The notes beneath the pieces were generated by a model, which was not told the origin of the DNA, ran no database searches, and saw only the letters and a program-made list of their open reading frames with translations. A stretch of 61,672 nt of DNA from Gluconacetobacter tumulicola. Lineage in GTDB: Bacteria > Pseudomonadota > Alphaproteobacteria > Acetobacterales > Acetobacteraceae. The DNA is taken from the NCBI RefSeq assembly GCF_014174215.1, contig NZ_JABEQL010000023.1, positions 1-61,672 on the forward strand, written 5' to 3'. The translations under genes and the position numbers were made by a program. The stretch's first letter is position 1. Each line of letters begins with the position of its first letter. This document shows positions 25,749 to 35,245 of the stretch, in pieces.

Positions 25749-25998
25749 GGCGACAACTGACTATCTCGCAAGGCGCGCGGAAAAGGAGCCATTTTGACTT
25801 GATGCCGGCAATGGCTGCTATCAGCGTGGCGCTTCCCAAATGCAAACTGGCAGGAAGTTCCCCGCATAGCCGTCATCCCGACATGGCTTTCGTCGAGGGA
25901 GTTTACGCATATCCTCGGCTGCGCCCCCTACCCTGCCCTTTGTCTACTGCGCCCGCTTACGCCGGAGCACGCCCATTTACGCTTGCGTATGGAGCAGA

Positions 25999-26184
25999 TG
26001 GTTGCGGGTGTCAGGCACCCCGATTTGAACCCACGGGTGCCAATGATAGGCGTGTCATGTGGGGTGCAACAAAAAAAACCCGCCAAGTCAGTGACTTAGC
26101 GTGGTTTTTGTGTGATTTTATGGTTGCGGGGACTGGCTCTGTTCAGAACTTGCGCGATCCCCAAGTTGAAGTGGTTGCGGGGAC
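25999..26184. repeat. Three tRNA-3'-end-like repeats, candidate attachment sites
   Basis: TGGTTGCGGG occurs at 25999, 26121 and 26172; the last two extend to TGGTTGCGGGGAC. The reverse complement, GTCCCCGCAACCA, has the form of a tRNA acceptor 3' strand with CCA, as in initiator-Met tRNA. The first copy is followed by CGATTTGAACCC, a T-arm-like sequence, but no complete tRNA can be folded. Such repeated tRNA ends are usual scars of element integration. The island to the right is different in composition. Confidence 0.55.
26074..26109. terminator. Bidirectional intrinsic terminator
   Basis: A-rich and T-rich flanks surround a stem formed by AAAAACC-CGCCAAGTCA and its near-complement TGACTTAGCGTGGTTTTT (one bulge, one mismatch). 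The T5 and A-run tails make it work in both directions. It lies between the tRNA-like repeats, in a region with no gene. Confidence 0.7.
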
Positions 26185-26522
26185 ACGCAGCCTCCGATAC
26201 CGACAGTCACTTCTCGTATTTCCTGTTTAAGCAAGCCACTATATCAATCAGCAAAAGAATACCAGGTAATGGTGTAGAATCTGCAGATTTCTACGCCACA
26301 TTGAGCAGAGACTTTACAAAAAAGCATTCATTCCATAAAAACCCAATCGATCTTCAAACAGCTTATCAAACATTATTGCGCTGTTCATGGCGCCAATCGG
26401 ACATAACTCAATATTCTGTCCGATTTTCCAATTAATATAATAAATTCCAAATAAGATTTGTTATTATTTTTTATAAAATAATATAGTTCAATAACATATT
26501 CTGCGTGTTCGAAAAAAAATCA
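26185..26522. other. AT-rich gap at the left border of the defence island
   Basis: No gene is recognised. Base composition changes abruptly from GC-rich to very AT-rich at about 26220, and this continues into the HNH gene. It marks the start of acquired DNA. Confidence 0.5.
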
Positions 26523-27389
26523 TCATATATCTAGAATTTCGAATTTCATCTCGTTGGATATTTCTCTAATATCAATATTTTCGTTTGCACAAAATTCAGC
26601 AAGGTCTATCCATAAAGGCCAACCACTGGGAAGGTCGAAAAGAAACGCCCCATAAGGTGGGTTTATCCCTTCACAGGAAATTTCTTCAACAGCACCAAGA
26701 CGATAATGGCGCATTTGAGAAAATATTTGATTTACCTGTGAACTGCTTAAATTGAAGACGCTCTCGACATCCTTCACTGGCATGAACTCGTAGGCACCCT
26801 CTCTAGGTAAACCAAATGTTTTTGAAGCATACTGCATACGATAGGCTATTTGACCCAAAAAATGTCTTGTTTCCAATGGTATTCTATGAAAAGTTTCTAT
26901 ATAAGAATTTAACTCTTCTATATTTTCTCTTAATTCTTCTGAAGAAAGGCTCCACTTTAAAGATTGAGAGATACGGGCCAAATTTTTAACACCGCTTGGT
27001 GCAGAAGATGAAGTCCAATCTTGGATAGATTGCAGCATTATGTACGATGGATCTGAAAAACGCCTTTCATGATTTTGCTTTATTTGCCTCATTGCCGCAG
27101 TTGGAAACTGATTTACGTCATCTGTTATTTTATGATGCGCATGACACATCAATAACAAATTTGATTCGTGTCGTCTCTGTTCATTAGTCATATGAGGATT
27201 AAATCGTTCTCCTCCTTCCAGTGCGCCTTCTATATGGCAAATCTGACCAACAAACGTACCGTCCGCAGTCATCATGAGATGACTACAGTTTGGAAACGCG
27301 CACAAATTTCCAGAACGAAGAAACAACATTCTTAGGGTTTCCGGAACGGGTTGAAGACGTTTGACTTTTTCCAACATTTCAAAAAACAC
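26523..27389 (-). CDS. HNH endonuclease domain protein (putative defence nuclease)
   Basis: 288 residues, AT-rich. The N-terminal 95 residues form a zinc-containing HNH nuclease: CAFPNC (Cys30, Cys35), VGQICHIEGA (first His), then NLLLMCHAHHKITDD (Asn, Cys and the metal-binding His pair). The remaining 190 residues have no family I can name. A winged-helix-like stretch (SVFNLSSSQVNQIFSQMRHY) may bind DNA or a partner. It lies 240 bp downstream of herA on the same strand and may be a separate defence gene or an accessory to the SIR2-HerA set. Its own promoter would lie in the AT-rich spacer. Confidence 0.78.
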   Translation of the reverse strand: MFFEMLEKVKRLQPVPETLRMLFLRSGNLCAFPNCSHLMMTADGTFVGQICHIEGALEGGERFNPHMTNEQRRHESNLLLMCHAHHKITDDVNQFPTAAMRQIKQNHERRFSDPSYIMLQSIQDWTSSSAPSGVKNLARISQSLKWSLSSEELRENIEELNSYIETFHRIPLETRHFLGQIAYRMQYASKTFGLPREGAYEFMPVKDVESVFNLSSSQVNQIFSQMRHYRLGAVEEISCEGINPPYGAFLFDLPSGWPLWIDLAEFCANENIDIREISNEMKFEILDI

Positions 27390-27627
27390 TCTTCCATGAA
27401 TCTATTATATGTTTGGATATATTATCACAGGGTGACACCATTGTAACATCGAGACATAGCCCCCAATTCAAAACATGACGTTCAATTAATCAGGGCATAC
27501 GAACGCCACTCAGCCGAAAGAGCCAAATAAAGTTGCCCGCAAAAGATGGAGCAAGCTTACAATGAGCATCCTGAGATGACCCTACGCACGATTATGATTA
27601 CTCCATTGGAATAAAATAAAAATTCAT
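27390..27627. other. Spacer between herA and the HNH gene
   Basis: This is 238 bp with no gene or clear hairpin terminator. An AT-rich stretch (TATATG and TATATTA elements near 27405-27425) could hold the HNH promoter on the minus strand. Confidence 0.35.
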
Positions 27628-29814
27628 CTAAAAAGATATGTCATCATCTAAATCAAAGGAACTTTCGTCTGTCGGTGTATCCATCGCTACGTCAGCATTT
27701 CTGCCTTCCGCAGTTTCAATAGGTGCCGTAGAGGCGGACCATTGGCGAGAGACTTGTCCCCAATCAACGTGACGGGCGCTTTTGCCTGTCCACACATTCC
27801 AAAAATCAGGGTCTGACGATTGCGGCTGATGCTCTTTGGCCAGTTCATCAATTTCTACCAAGACAGGAATAGGAGTTGCCCATCCTAGAAGAATTGCTTG
27901 CTTTGACGGCAGGCTTGGAAGGTCACGTAAGAGACCACCGACATTATCAGGTACGAGACGAGCAACAAGATTTTGATCTGAATCGTTCACAATGCGATGT
28001 AGGATAAAAGTGTTACATTGTGCCAGCACAGTAGCCGACAATTCAGATGGCCTCTGAGACGAAAGTACCAATCCCAAACCGAACTTTCGCCCTTCACGCG
28101 CAATACGCTCGAAAATCTCTCGACATAGCTGGCTCGGACTGGATGCCGGTCCTTCGTCTTCTTTGCCACGCCGAATAAATGTATGAGCCTCCTCCAACAC
28201 GAGAACAGTCGGCAGCGACAATCCATCAGGATGCAGCCGCCGATAGCGTTGTAGCGATTCAAAAATCACTCGCGCTAGAACAGCGACGACGACATGCACC
28301 ACTTCTGACGGAACCAGCGACAAATCAATGACCGCAAGCGGCCCATTCCGTGCCCCGTCGTCACCGACGTAGCTTTTCAACCATTCTTCGAAACTCGTCG
28401 GTGGCTCTCTGGCGATAACACCTCCAAGTCTGTGATCCGCAAGCATACTCCGAATGCGTAGACCGAGAGTACTGATGAAAGCCGCGAAATTTCCACCTTG
28501 TTCGGCTGCGAGGTGATCCAGATGTTCCGCAAGTAGCGTCACGTCAAACGGAACAGGCGCGTCTTCACTGATTCCAGCAGCTACACCTGATACATCTGGA
28601 AACGCGTCAGTGACTTTAGTAATCGACGCACGAACGGTCTCCAAATCAGATACAAGAAAATCGTTGAAATACTGCCCCGATCGTCTAGGGTCGACTACCG
28701 CAGCAACCTCAGTCGACAATGTTTGAAGCAACGTTGATGATGGCAGGTCAACAGACGCAGCAAAGCGAGTTGCGTCTTCCTGAACGCTTAATAATAGCCT
28801 CGCACAATCAAACCGCGCCCCTACTGCACCTGCAAATGCGGTACTCCCGATATTGAGCATTGCCGCAATACGACCACTTGATACGAGCAGATGCCGTTTA
28901 ATGACCGCTTCACGGGGTACATCTTCGTGGTGCCCGCTTTTGAGCTCCCGCAGGCCGCGCAGAAGAAGTGGACGCTGCGCGCCTGGCTGGGCATGCGCAA
29001 CAGCCGTCCATTCGTGCCCACTCCACAGCCAAGCAGGAACGTCCAGTTCCTTCTCAGTTCCCTGTACAGGTGGAACCCGGAACAACCGAAGCTGATCACC
29101 GCGATCGACAAATGCCTTTGCGTATTCTCCATTTGGATCAAGAACGATGAAGCGAGCATTGGGCTGACCTTCACAGCCAGCATCCGTCATCGCCTTTTCA
29201 CTAGCATCGAGCGACCAGCGAATCAGACCAGCGACCGTGCAAGATTTTCCGCTTCCTGTATTGCCTAGTACAGCAAGATGCCTGCCAAACAGCTTGTCGG
29301 GATCGACCTTGATTTCAGCGCTCGCCGCTAGGGCGGAAGTTCCGATGCGAACACGACGATCAGTCTCCTTCGCGCCAACAATAGCCCCGACCTGTTCTGG
29401 CGTTGGCATCAACACTTGATCGCCAACGGAAGGAAAAGCAACGACGCCGCGAGACAGTTCGAATATCGTCTGCTTCGATACACGATCACGACGAGAAGTG
29501 AGCGTGCCAACTGGTGATACGCACATTTTTCGAAGCGGGAACGGAAGATCGATCAGACCAAAATCCTTCAAGCCTGCACGCTTTGGGTATGGCGAACGCT
29601 CGATCCCGATCCACGATATATAGGCAACCGTAGCGCCTGCCTCATTAGGTATCAGCACATAGCCATTGAGACGTGGAAAAGCAGCAGGAGTCCCAGTATT
29701 GAGCGCAGTAGCCTGCGGAGCGTCAAGTTCGAGAAGGATACGAATTTCGTCGGGGGACACGGACTCCACCGTGCCAATCACCAAACCAGCAATTGCCTCG
29801 ATTGGTGTTGTCAT
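27628..29814 (-). CDS. HerA-like DNA translocase/ATPase
   Basis: 728 residues. An N-terminal HAS-barrel-like beta domain (about 1-140) precedes a FtsK/HerA RecA-type core with Walker A GNTGSGKS (184-191), Walker B VLVLEEAHTFI and the sensor/arginine region LVLSSQRPSELS. HerA forms hexamers that translocate DNA and partner with a nuclease or with SIR2. Its ATG overlaps the stop of the SIR2 gene by 4 bp, so the two proteins are probably made together. This matches the known SIR2-HerA anti-phage gene pair, where infection triggers NAD loss. The C-terminus is acidic (DLDDDISF). Confidence 0.9.
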   Translation of the reverse strand: MTTPIEAIAGLVIGTVESVSPDEIRILLELDAPQATALNTGTPAAFPRLNGYVLIPNEAGATVAYISWIGIERSPYPKRAGLKDFGLIDLPFPLRKMCVSPVGTLTSRRDRVSKQTIFELSRGVVAFPSVGDQVLMPTPEQVGAIVGAKETDRRVRIGTSALAASAEIKVDPDKLFGRHLAVLGNTGSGKSCTVAGLIRWSLDASEKAMTDAGCEGQPNARFIVLDPNGEYAKAFVDRGDQLRLFRVPPVQGTEKELDVPAWLWSGHEWTAVAHAQPGAQRPLLLRGLRELKSGHHEDVPREAVIKRHLLVSSGRIAAMLNIGSTAFAGAVGARFDCARLLLSVQEDATRFAASVDLPSSTLLQTLSTEVAAVVDPRRSGQYFNDFLVSDLETVRASITKVTDAFPDVSGVAAGISEDAPVPFDVTLLAEHLDHLAAEQGGNFAAFISTLGLRIRSMLADHRLGGVIAREPPTSFEEWLKSYVGDDGARNGPLAVIDLSLVPSEVVHVVVAVLARVIFESLQRYRRLHPDGLSLPTVLVLEEAHTFIRRGKEDEGPASSPSQLCREIFERIAREGRKFGLGLVLSSQRPSELSATVLAQCNTFILHRIVNDSDQNLVARLVPDNVGGLLRDLPSLPSKQAILLGWATPIPVLVEIDELAKEHQPQSSDPDFWNVWTGKSARHVDWGQVSRQWSASTAPIETAEGRNADVAMDTPTDESSFDLDDDISF

Positions 29815-31133
29815 GTGGACGATCCACAGCCCGACAACGGATCAAAGACCTCTCCAGGTGGCGGCTCTTCCGGTGCCGACTGATACTCTGGCGGACGATG
29901 TTTCATCAACTCTGTCATACGACTTGTAACGTAATCGAGTGTTGGTTTCGGAAGATAATTTTCTATCAATGTAGTGAGATCGCCGAAGTGTGGACCTATC
30001 AATAGCGAAACTTGTGCCTCACGGGTGCGCGCCAAAAAACTTTTCAGGCGATCATCGGCATTATACGCGAACACTACGAGATGCGTAGATGGGATCGTCA
30101 GCATGTCGAGCAAGACACGGTTTATGTGATCGTCACCGAAGCCATAACCATATGTAACGGCAACAGCGTTCGGCCTACATGTCGCTGCCGCAAAATCGCG
30201 AAACAGTTCAGCATAGGGATATTGAGTCGTCTCAACATCCTTGGCTGGGTTGGGATAAATCATCACGGTATCAACAGGATTATGTGGAAGGTCCGTGTGA
30301 TCGGCAGGAGCACCAAATGGTATGCCTTTTCGGAAAATCTTTCGATCAGCCCTGTCAAAAAACCAATCCAGAGAACCATGCAGCTTTGTGAGACGGATGA
30401 CGCCCTCCATGAAGCGAGGTTCACCCCTAATGCCCGGCGGATTGTAATGCATATCAACTTCGACACGAGCAGAGCGGAATACGGGCGTCAATGCTCCAAC
30501 AAAACGATCAATGATACGAAGTCCTGCAAGATCGCATCCATGCTCGATCAGGCGATCATAATTTGTTGTGAAAATATGTAATCGCTCGCGGGATGCTGCG
30601 CGGCTAGCAAAGCTAAGTAGAAAAGATTGAACAACTCCCTCGGCAATGATGCGCTTCGTCGGATCACCATTGATTAGCCCAGATTCCGTTGCAAGTAAGG
30701 ACTCAAGAAACGATCTAAGTTGCCTATCCATCGCGTTTTTAAGGGCTTCAGCTTTCGTCGCATCAATAACCTTCAACCCCTCGTACACCGCGAGCGCAGC
30801 ACGAAATTGATCTTCTATATTCGCAACACCACGCCCCATAAGTGCGGCTTCTCTGGCGGCATACGCATCAATCTGAATGTCGAATTCGCTTCCGAATGCG
30901 ACCTGCCCCATTCCAGTGGTTGTCGCTCCAGCTACGTAACCAATAGCAGTTGTAAAGCCGCTCCCAATCAACAGATTCAGGTGCTCTGCCTGAAATACGG
31001 CAGACAGCCACGGCTCGATACGCTTCCGTGCCGATGCAATAAACTTGTCGAGTTCATCATCATCTGAAGGCAGGTCATTCCATGACGCGGAATGGCTTCC
31101 GACGCGATAAATGTGCTTATCGGAGAGCTTCAT
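29811..31133 (-). CDS. SIR2-domain protein (NADase-type defence effector)
   Basis: 440 residues with a divergent SIR2 fold: LLIGSGFT (57-60, nucleotide loop), IFTTNYDRLIEHG with the conserved Asn191, and KLHGSLDWFF with the likely catalytic His252. A further YGFGDDHINRVL block near residue 340 is typical of SIR2_2 defence proteins. Such domains hydrolyse NAD to stop phage growth. It lies 9 bp after the restriction gene stop and overlaps herA, so it sits in the middle of a four-gene unit. The N-terminal 50 residues and the proline-rich tail are not assigned. Confidence 0.88.
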   Translation of the reverse strand: MKLSDKHIYRVGSHSASWNDLPSDDDELDKFIASARKRIEPWLSAVFQAEHLNLLIGSGFTTAIGYVAGATTTGMGQVAFGSEFDIQIDAYAAREAALMGRGVANIEDQFRAALAVYEGLKVIDATKAEALKNAMDRQLRSFLESLLATESGLINGDPTKRIIAEGVVQSFLLSFASRAASRERLHIFTTNYDRLIEHGCDLAGLRIIDRFVGALTPVFRSARVEVDMHYNPPGIRGEPRFMEGVIRLTKLHGSLDWFFDRADRKIFRKGIPFGAPADHTDLPHNPVDTVMIYPNPAKDVETTQYPYAELFRDFAAATCRPNAVAVTYGYGFGDDHINRVLLDMLTIPSTHLVVFAYNADDRLKSFLARTREAQVSLLIGPHFGDLTTLIENYLPKPTLDYVTSRMTELMKHRPPEYQSAPEEPPPGEVFDPLSGCGSST

Positions 31134-31142
31134 AATTCCTCG

Positions 31143-31889
31143 CTACTGTGATCGAGCAGCCTCGGCTGCAATATGCGCGGCGAATGACGCCACGAACGAT
31201 TTCAAGCTGGTGAGATCCGACATGTCTTCATACACACCGGTCGTTACGGCCGAGCGCGGCGATGCCAGAACACATGCGGCGGTATAGAGGCTTTCAAGCA
31301 CAAGCTTTTTGCAAAGAATGTCGTATCGATCGAGATAGGAGGCACCCCTGAACTCTTCGAAAATTGGGAAATGCCGCGAAGATTCACGCTGAGAGGGTCG
31401 ACGTGACTTGTCAGCGTCTTCCACCATCACAAGCCAACCTACGAAGGGGCGGGCTGTGTCAGTACCAAATGCGCCTTCGCGATAGGCCGTCCAAAAATCG
31501 TGTGCAGTGCCTATGGCTTCTTCGGCGCGATTGTTCGCGTTGTTTCCGAATGACGGGCCAACGTGACTCTTCATCTCGACTGCTGCAATCAACCTGCCAT
31601 CAAGAATCACGAGGATGTCCCAGAGCTTTGTTGGGCGGAAAAAGCCCGGCAGTGTTAGAACACTGCGCCGACGATAAATCTTAGCATGTGCCAGCCCATT
31701 TGCCTGCACAAGGTCGATTATCAATGCTGTGAACCCATCCATCGTGTTACCGGCAGTGACCGCGCCACGCTCACCAGTATCTACGGTTCCAGCTTCAATC
31801 TTGGCTTCAAGTGCTTTCTGACGATTACCCCAAAATGCCATCGTTGCATTACAGGCTTTCGCCTCGTAATCCGTTAAATCTAGACCCAT
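31143..31889 (-). CDS. PaeR7I/XhoI-like type II restriction endonuclease
   Basis: 248 residues, almost the length of R.PaeR7I (246 as I recall). The PD-(D/E)xK core is visible as [19 protein letters not shown] (Asp91, Glu105, Lys107). [17 protein letters not shown] after it is characteristic of this family, as is the early [11 protein letters not shown]. Relatives cut CTCGAG. The window itself has CTCGAG at 16929, 18579, 18717 and 22546, so host DNA needs the neighbouring methylase. The start codon overlaps the methylase stop. Specificity is inferred from family resemblance, not shown by sequence. Confidence 0.85.
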   Translation of the reverse strand: MGLDLTDYEAKACNATMAFWGNRQKALEAKIEAGTVDTGERGAVTAGNTMDGFTALIIDLVQANGLAHAKIYRRRSVLTLPGFFRPTKLWDILVILDGRLIAAVEMKSHVGPSFGNNANNRAEEAIGTAHDFWTAYREGAFGTDTARPFVGWLVMVEDADKSRRPSQRESSRHFPIFEEFRGASYLDRYDILCKKLVLESLYTAACVLASPRSAVTTGVYEDMSDLTSLKSFVASFAAHIAAEAARSQ

Positions 31890-33607
31890 TACTTTTCGTC
31901 ACCCTCAAGTGTAACTCTGTCCTGAACGGACAATCCGTATAATTCAAAAGCGAGTTTGTTGCATGCCTCAGCGTCGCCCGCTTTAGCTGCCTTTTCGAGA
32001 GCTAGTCGCATCTTCGGAGAGACGTCCTTCCATTCAGGCAAGCGAATGCGCCTCAGATATTGCGCCTGAAACCGAAGGTACCCGCCGCGCATGCGCGTTG
32101 AGTAGGTCGCGACAAACAGCCTCGCAATGCCGGAAAGAAGCACCGCCTGAAGAGCGCGCATTTCCCAAGTGTCCGACGTAATAAAATACAGATTATGGTG
32201 GGGGTAGAGACTGCCTTCTTCGTAAACAATGTGAGGTGCCCCCTTAATATCGGGAATAAGTAACTTGGGCGTGCAGACTAGTTCGGGGTAAATCCTATCG
32301 ATAGTCCGATACCAATTTTCCGGAGCTTTCCGGGCTACATGCCGCGCAGCAATTTGATCGCGCCGCGCATTAAGATAACGTTTTAGCTTCGGAAATTGGT
32401 CGAGCTTCACAAGCTTACCATCGTCACCAAATGGATTGACCACTCCAAGACCACGCCATTTTACATATCCGTCTATGATATCGCGCGTCATCACGAGCGG
32501 CAACTTACGACAGGCCTCCACATCAAGCCCGTCAAATTCTCCGATAAACGCTTTGTCTGCTCCGGTCGCAACGCCAATACCGACTTTGCACCCCACATCC
32601 TCGATAAGGGGAAATTTTGACTCGATCTTACGCACCAAAGCCAGGCGATCCGAGGATTCTATAATCCAAGGCTCTGAACCCGATGTAAAAGACTCCAATT
32701 CCTTCACGCCGGAATCCGACGAAGGCTTTTGCGCCGAGCCAAGAATAGCGGAAAGTTGTGCTAAAGAACTTTTAGAAATATCCGGCCTATGGGCGATGCG
32801 TGTCTGCGCACCTCTCTCACGGCCAATAATAGTGATCGCGGGATATGCTACAACATCTTGATGAAAAGCTGGAGTATTCACCATATCGACATAAATACTG
32901 AGGTGGAACCCGTCCGCGACCATCGCACGAAGGGGACCGCCGTAACGATTCTTCATCCAACGATCAGCGCAGATAAAACCGAGTTGTCCCTTTTTCTCCA
33001 GCAGTCTCAATGAGCGCTCGATGAATGGAATATAGATATCAGCACGGTCATAGATGGTTTGATAACGTGCGCGATATTCCGCCATGAGCACGTCAGGGAT
33101 AAGTTCCTGCCGCACATATGGTGGGTTACCAACAACCATATCGAACTTGCCCGAAATGGGCATGAGCAGAAAATCACCTTGCACGAGCCACTGATCGGCA
33201 AGGTTTTGGGCATCTCTCTGCCCAATACCGGCCGCACGCAATTTCTGGACAACAAGGGCATGGGTTCGATCAAATGATGCTTGGTGAAGTTCCACCGCCC
33301 GAATTGCGTCTATCAGAGAATTGAGCGCAGTTCCACTCCGCTTCCACGCGATGAGCAAGCGGTCAATTGACGGAAGAAGGAAATCGCCAAAACCGAAAGA
33401 TGGCTCCAATAACCGAAACGTGTGAAGGGGTGCTGAGGCATCGTAGCCAACGAGGTCGAGAATGAATTCAACGACTTCGCGCCGCGTGAAAATCGCTCCA
33501 CGCTTTTCAATGCCCGCATTTGCCATCGTATCCAGTGCTTCAGTGACTGGGCATAAATCGGGGAGAGATGGCTCACGCAGTACGGTCGCAAGATTGATCT
33601 TCGCCAT
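31889..33607 (-). CDS. Adenine-specific DNA methyltransferase of the PaeR7I-type system
   Basis: A 572-residue gamma-class N6-adenine methyltransferase. The SAM-binding motif I is [11 protein letters not shown] (about 68-78), the catalytic motif IV is [11 protein letters not shown] (NPPY at 161-164), and the C-terminal half holds a TaqI/Eco57I-like target-recognition region ([10 protein letters not shown]). It protects the recognition site, probably CTCGAG, from the restriction enzyme encoded directly downstream. It is the first gene of the M-R-SIR2-HerA unit, an order that ensures methylation before cleavage. The promoter should lie in the 33608-33821 spacer. Confidence 0.87.
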   Translation of the reverse strand: MAKINLATVLREPSLPDLCPVTEALDTMANAGIEKRGAIFTRREVVEFILDLVGYDASAPLHTFRLLEPSFGFGDFLLPSIDRLLIAWKRSGTALNSLIDAIRAVELHQASFDRTHALVVQKLRAAGIGQRDAQNLADQWLVQGDFLLMPISGKFDMVVGNPPYVRQELIPDVLMAEYRARYQTIYDRADIYIPFIERSLRLLEKKGQLGFICADRWMKNRYGGPLRAMVADGFHLSIYVDMVNTPAFHQDVVAYPAITIIGRERGAQTRIAHRPDISKSSLAQLSAILGSAQKPSSDSGVKELESFTSGSEPWIIESSDRLALVRKIESKFPLIEDVGCKVGIGVATGADKAFIGEFDGLDVEACRKLPLVMTRDIIDGYVKWRGLGVVNPFGDDGKLVKLDQFPKLKRYLNARRDQIAARHVARKAPENWYRTIDRIYPELVCTPKLLIPDIKGAPHIVYEEGSLYPHHNLYFITSDTWEMRALQAVLLSGIARLFVATYSTRMRGGYLRFQAQYLRRIRLPEWKDVSPKMRLALEKAAKAGDAEACNKLAFELYGLSVQDRVTLEGDEK

Positions 33608-33821
33608 TAACTTCCTTGATGTCCGTTTTGCCGTCGCAAGCCTGAGTCTCTTGTGCCCGATCGGAAGCCATACGTCGATCAGTTTCGGTCAAACGGGCGC
33701 GAACAAAAAGAGATCAGTTCGGCGTGAGCGCGAGTGCGAGAGCCACGTCCGCTCAATTTCTGGTTGACAGACATATTGAACATCCGACACCAGCGTTATC
33801 TGCAAGTTGGCCTGCCCGTAT

Positions 33822-34061
33822 TCATTTACCGACAACCCGTGATGGGCTGGTTTGCCGCGCCTTGGAGAAACCTCGATCGGCAGCAATAAACCGCACCAAC
33901 ATGGGTACAATAAGACGCACGGGATCGGCGGCGGCCTGCCCGGTCTCGCGACTGAGGATGTCAGCGTAAGCGACAAGATCACGATGTAGCGCGGCGGGCA
34001 ACTCCAGCGTGACCTTCACGGGCTTGTCGTCCTCAATCGGGCCGAGCTTCAGCTTCGTCAT
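33822..34061 (-). CDS. DUF2274 protein of the trb operon
   Basis: A 79-residue protein (MTKLKLGPIEDDKPVKVTLE) with the short DUF2274 pattern: ELPAALHRDLVAYADILSRETG and LIVPMLVRFIAADRGF. It is the usual last gene of alphaproteobacterial trb clusters. The ATG overlaps the trbI stop (ATGA). A CopG/Arc-like ribbon-helix-helix role is plausible from its size and sequence. After it the defence island begins, so it marks the left end of the conjugation module. Confidence 0.85.
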   Translation of the reverse strand: MTKLKLGPIEDDKPVKVTLELPAALHRDLVAYADILSRETGQAAADPVRLIVPMLVRFIAADRGFSKARQTSPSRVVGK

Positions 34062-35245
34062 GGGCGGAATTCCTTCTCTTTCCAAGTCTTGAGGATAAGG
34101 TCGCGATTCAGAATTAGCGTGAACGGCAGGCCGGGCCTGTCGGTCAGCGTCGGCTGAATATTCAGACTGCGGTCGATCAGACGGTTACCGACCATGGAGA
34201 AACCGTTGCTGGCCCCTGAACGGATGGCCTGCATCAGGTTGTTCTCGTTCCATGACGTGCCAGCTTCGGAACCCACGCTGAGAAGAGTCGTCACGAGGGC
34301 AGCCTTGAAAAGCTGGCCCCAGTGATTGTCGACCTCGTCAGACAGGCCGGACTGGCCGATGGCGTCACCACCGGGGAGCTTCTCCAGCACGAGGCTCTCG
34401 CCGTCGGGGTATATAAGCCGCGTCCAGATGATCTGCGTGCGCTGCTGCCCGAAGGAGATCCCACTGTTATAGGCTCCGAACAGCCTGCTGCCCTGCGGGA
34501 TCAGCAGATAGCGGCCGGTCGGGCTATCATAGACGTTCTGCGTGACGTGCCCCACGATCTGGCCCGGCAGGTCGGAACTGATCTTCGTGTTCAGTGCACC
34601 AGCGATCACCGTGCCCGCCTGGAGGACATAAGGTGAGGCAGGCGGCGCAATGTGGTCCGGGCTGGTCGTCGCGCGATCAGGCTGCCCTTCCAGAAAGGCG
34701 AGGCTCCCAGCCTGTGGCCCGGTCGTGGTGGACGCCCGCCCCTGAGTGGCAGGAGCGCCCGGCGCGGACGGCATCGTCTGTTCGCCGGCGCGGTCACGTT
34801 CCCCCGTCTGCACGAATAGCCGGCTGGCGATCGCGGCCTCGACCTCCTGCGCGACACGGCGATCATCCCCGCCTGATGCGGCTTTCCCCTGTGCCTTCAG
34901 GATGGTGTGCCCAAGGTCACCGGGCAGTGCAGGACCGAGCTTCGGGACGCCACTGCCGACGTAGTCTGAGGGCAGCCCCGCCAGCCCATCGGCGGACGGA
35001 CGCACATCCGTGTCCTGGCTGGCGGCCGGTGGCGCTTTGTGGTTGCTGTTCTCCAGCGCGTAGCCGAGTGCCAGACCAATGGCGAGCATGCCCGCACCGC
35101 CGAGCGCCCAGACCACGGTACGGTTGAGCCTTACCACGCGCGGCCGTTCGGCCCTCAGACGCAGATCGGGCGGTGGTGATGCGGAATTTCCCCCTGTTGC
35201 CGGAACCGCTGGATTTTCGCCCGCTGTTGGAACCTGCCTAGTCAT
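34058..35245 (-). CDS. trbI: TrbI/VirB10 family conjugal transfer protein
   Basis: 395 residues. A short cytoplasmic part, one membrane helix (VVWALGGAGMLAIGLALGYA), a proline-rich periplasmic linker and the VirB10 beta-barrel domain, with VLQAGTVIAGALNTKISSDL, GRYLLIPQGSRLFGAY and the RTQIIWTRLIYPDG block. TrbI spans inner and outer membranes and gates the type IV secretion channel. It overlaps trbG by 4 bp and DUF2274 by 4 bp. Confidence 0.93.
   Translation of the reverse strand: MTRQVPTAGENPAVPATGGNSASPPPDLRLRAERPRVVRLNRTVVWALGGAGMLAIGLALGYALENSNHKAPPAASQDTDVRPSADGLAGLPSDYVGSGVPKLGPALPGDLGHTILKAQGKAASGGDDRRVAQEVEAAIASRLFVQTGERDRAGEQTMPSAPGAPATQGRASTTTGPQAGSLAFLEGQPDRATTSPDHIAPPASPYVLQAGTVIAGALNTKISSDLPGQIVGHVTQNVYDSPTGRYLLIPQGSRLFGAYNSGISFGQQRTQIIWTRLIYPDGESLVLEKLPGGDAIGQSGLSDEVDNHWGQLFKAALVTTLLSVGSEAGTSWNENNLMQAIRSGASNGFSMVGNRLIDRSLNIQPTLTDRPGLPFTLILNRDLILKTWKEKEFRP

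Noticed and set aside
25541-25990. Protein-coding gene in the gap after the cytochrome gene
   Set aside because: Apart from the short TnpA C-terminal remnant, the frames are mutually overlapping and carry no motif.
25985-26045. Possible tRNA gene on the minus strand
   Set aside because: There is a T-arm-like GGGTTCAAATC and a CCA-like end, but the stems do not pair and no D-arm or anticodon arm can be placed.
26095-26131. CTTAGCGT...GGGG as the second Tn3 end
   Set aside because: An inverted Tn3 end should finish in CCCC, and beyond the first 8 bases the sequence does not match. The shared bases belong to a terminator stem.
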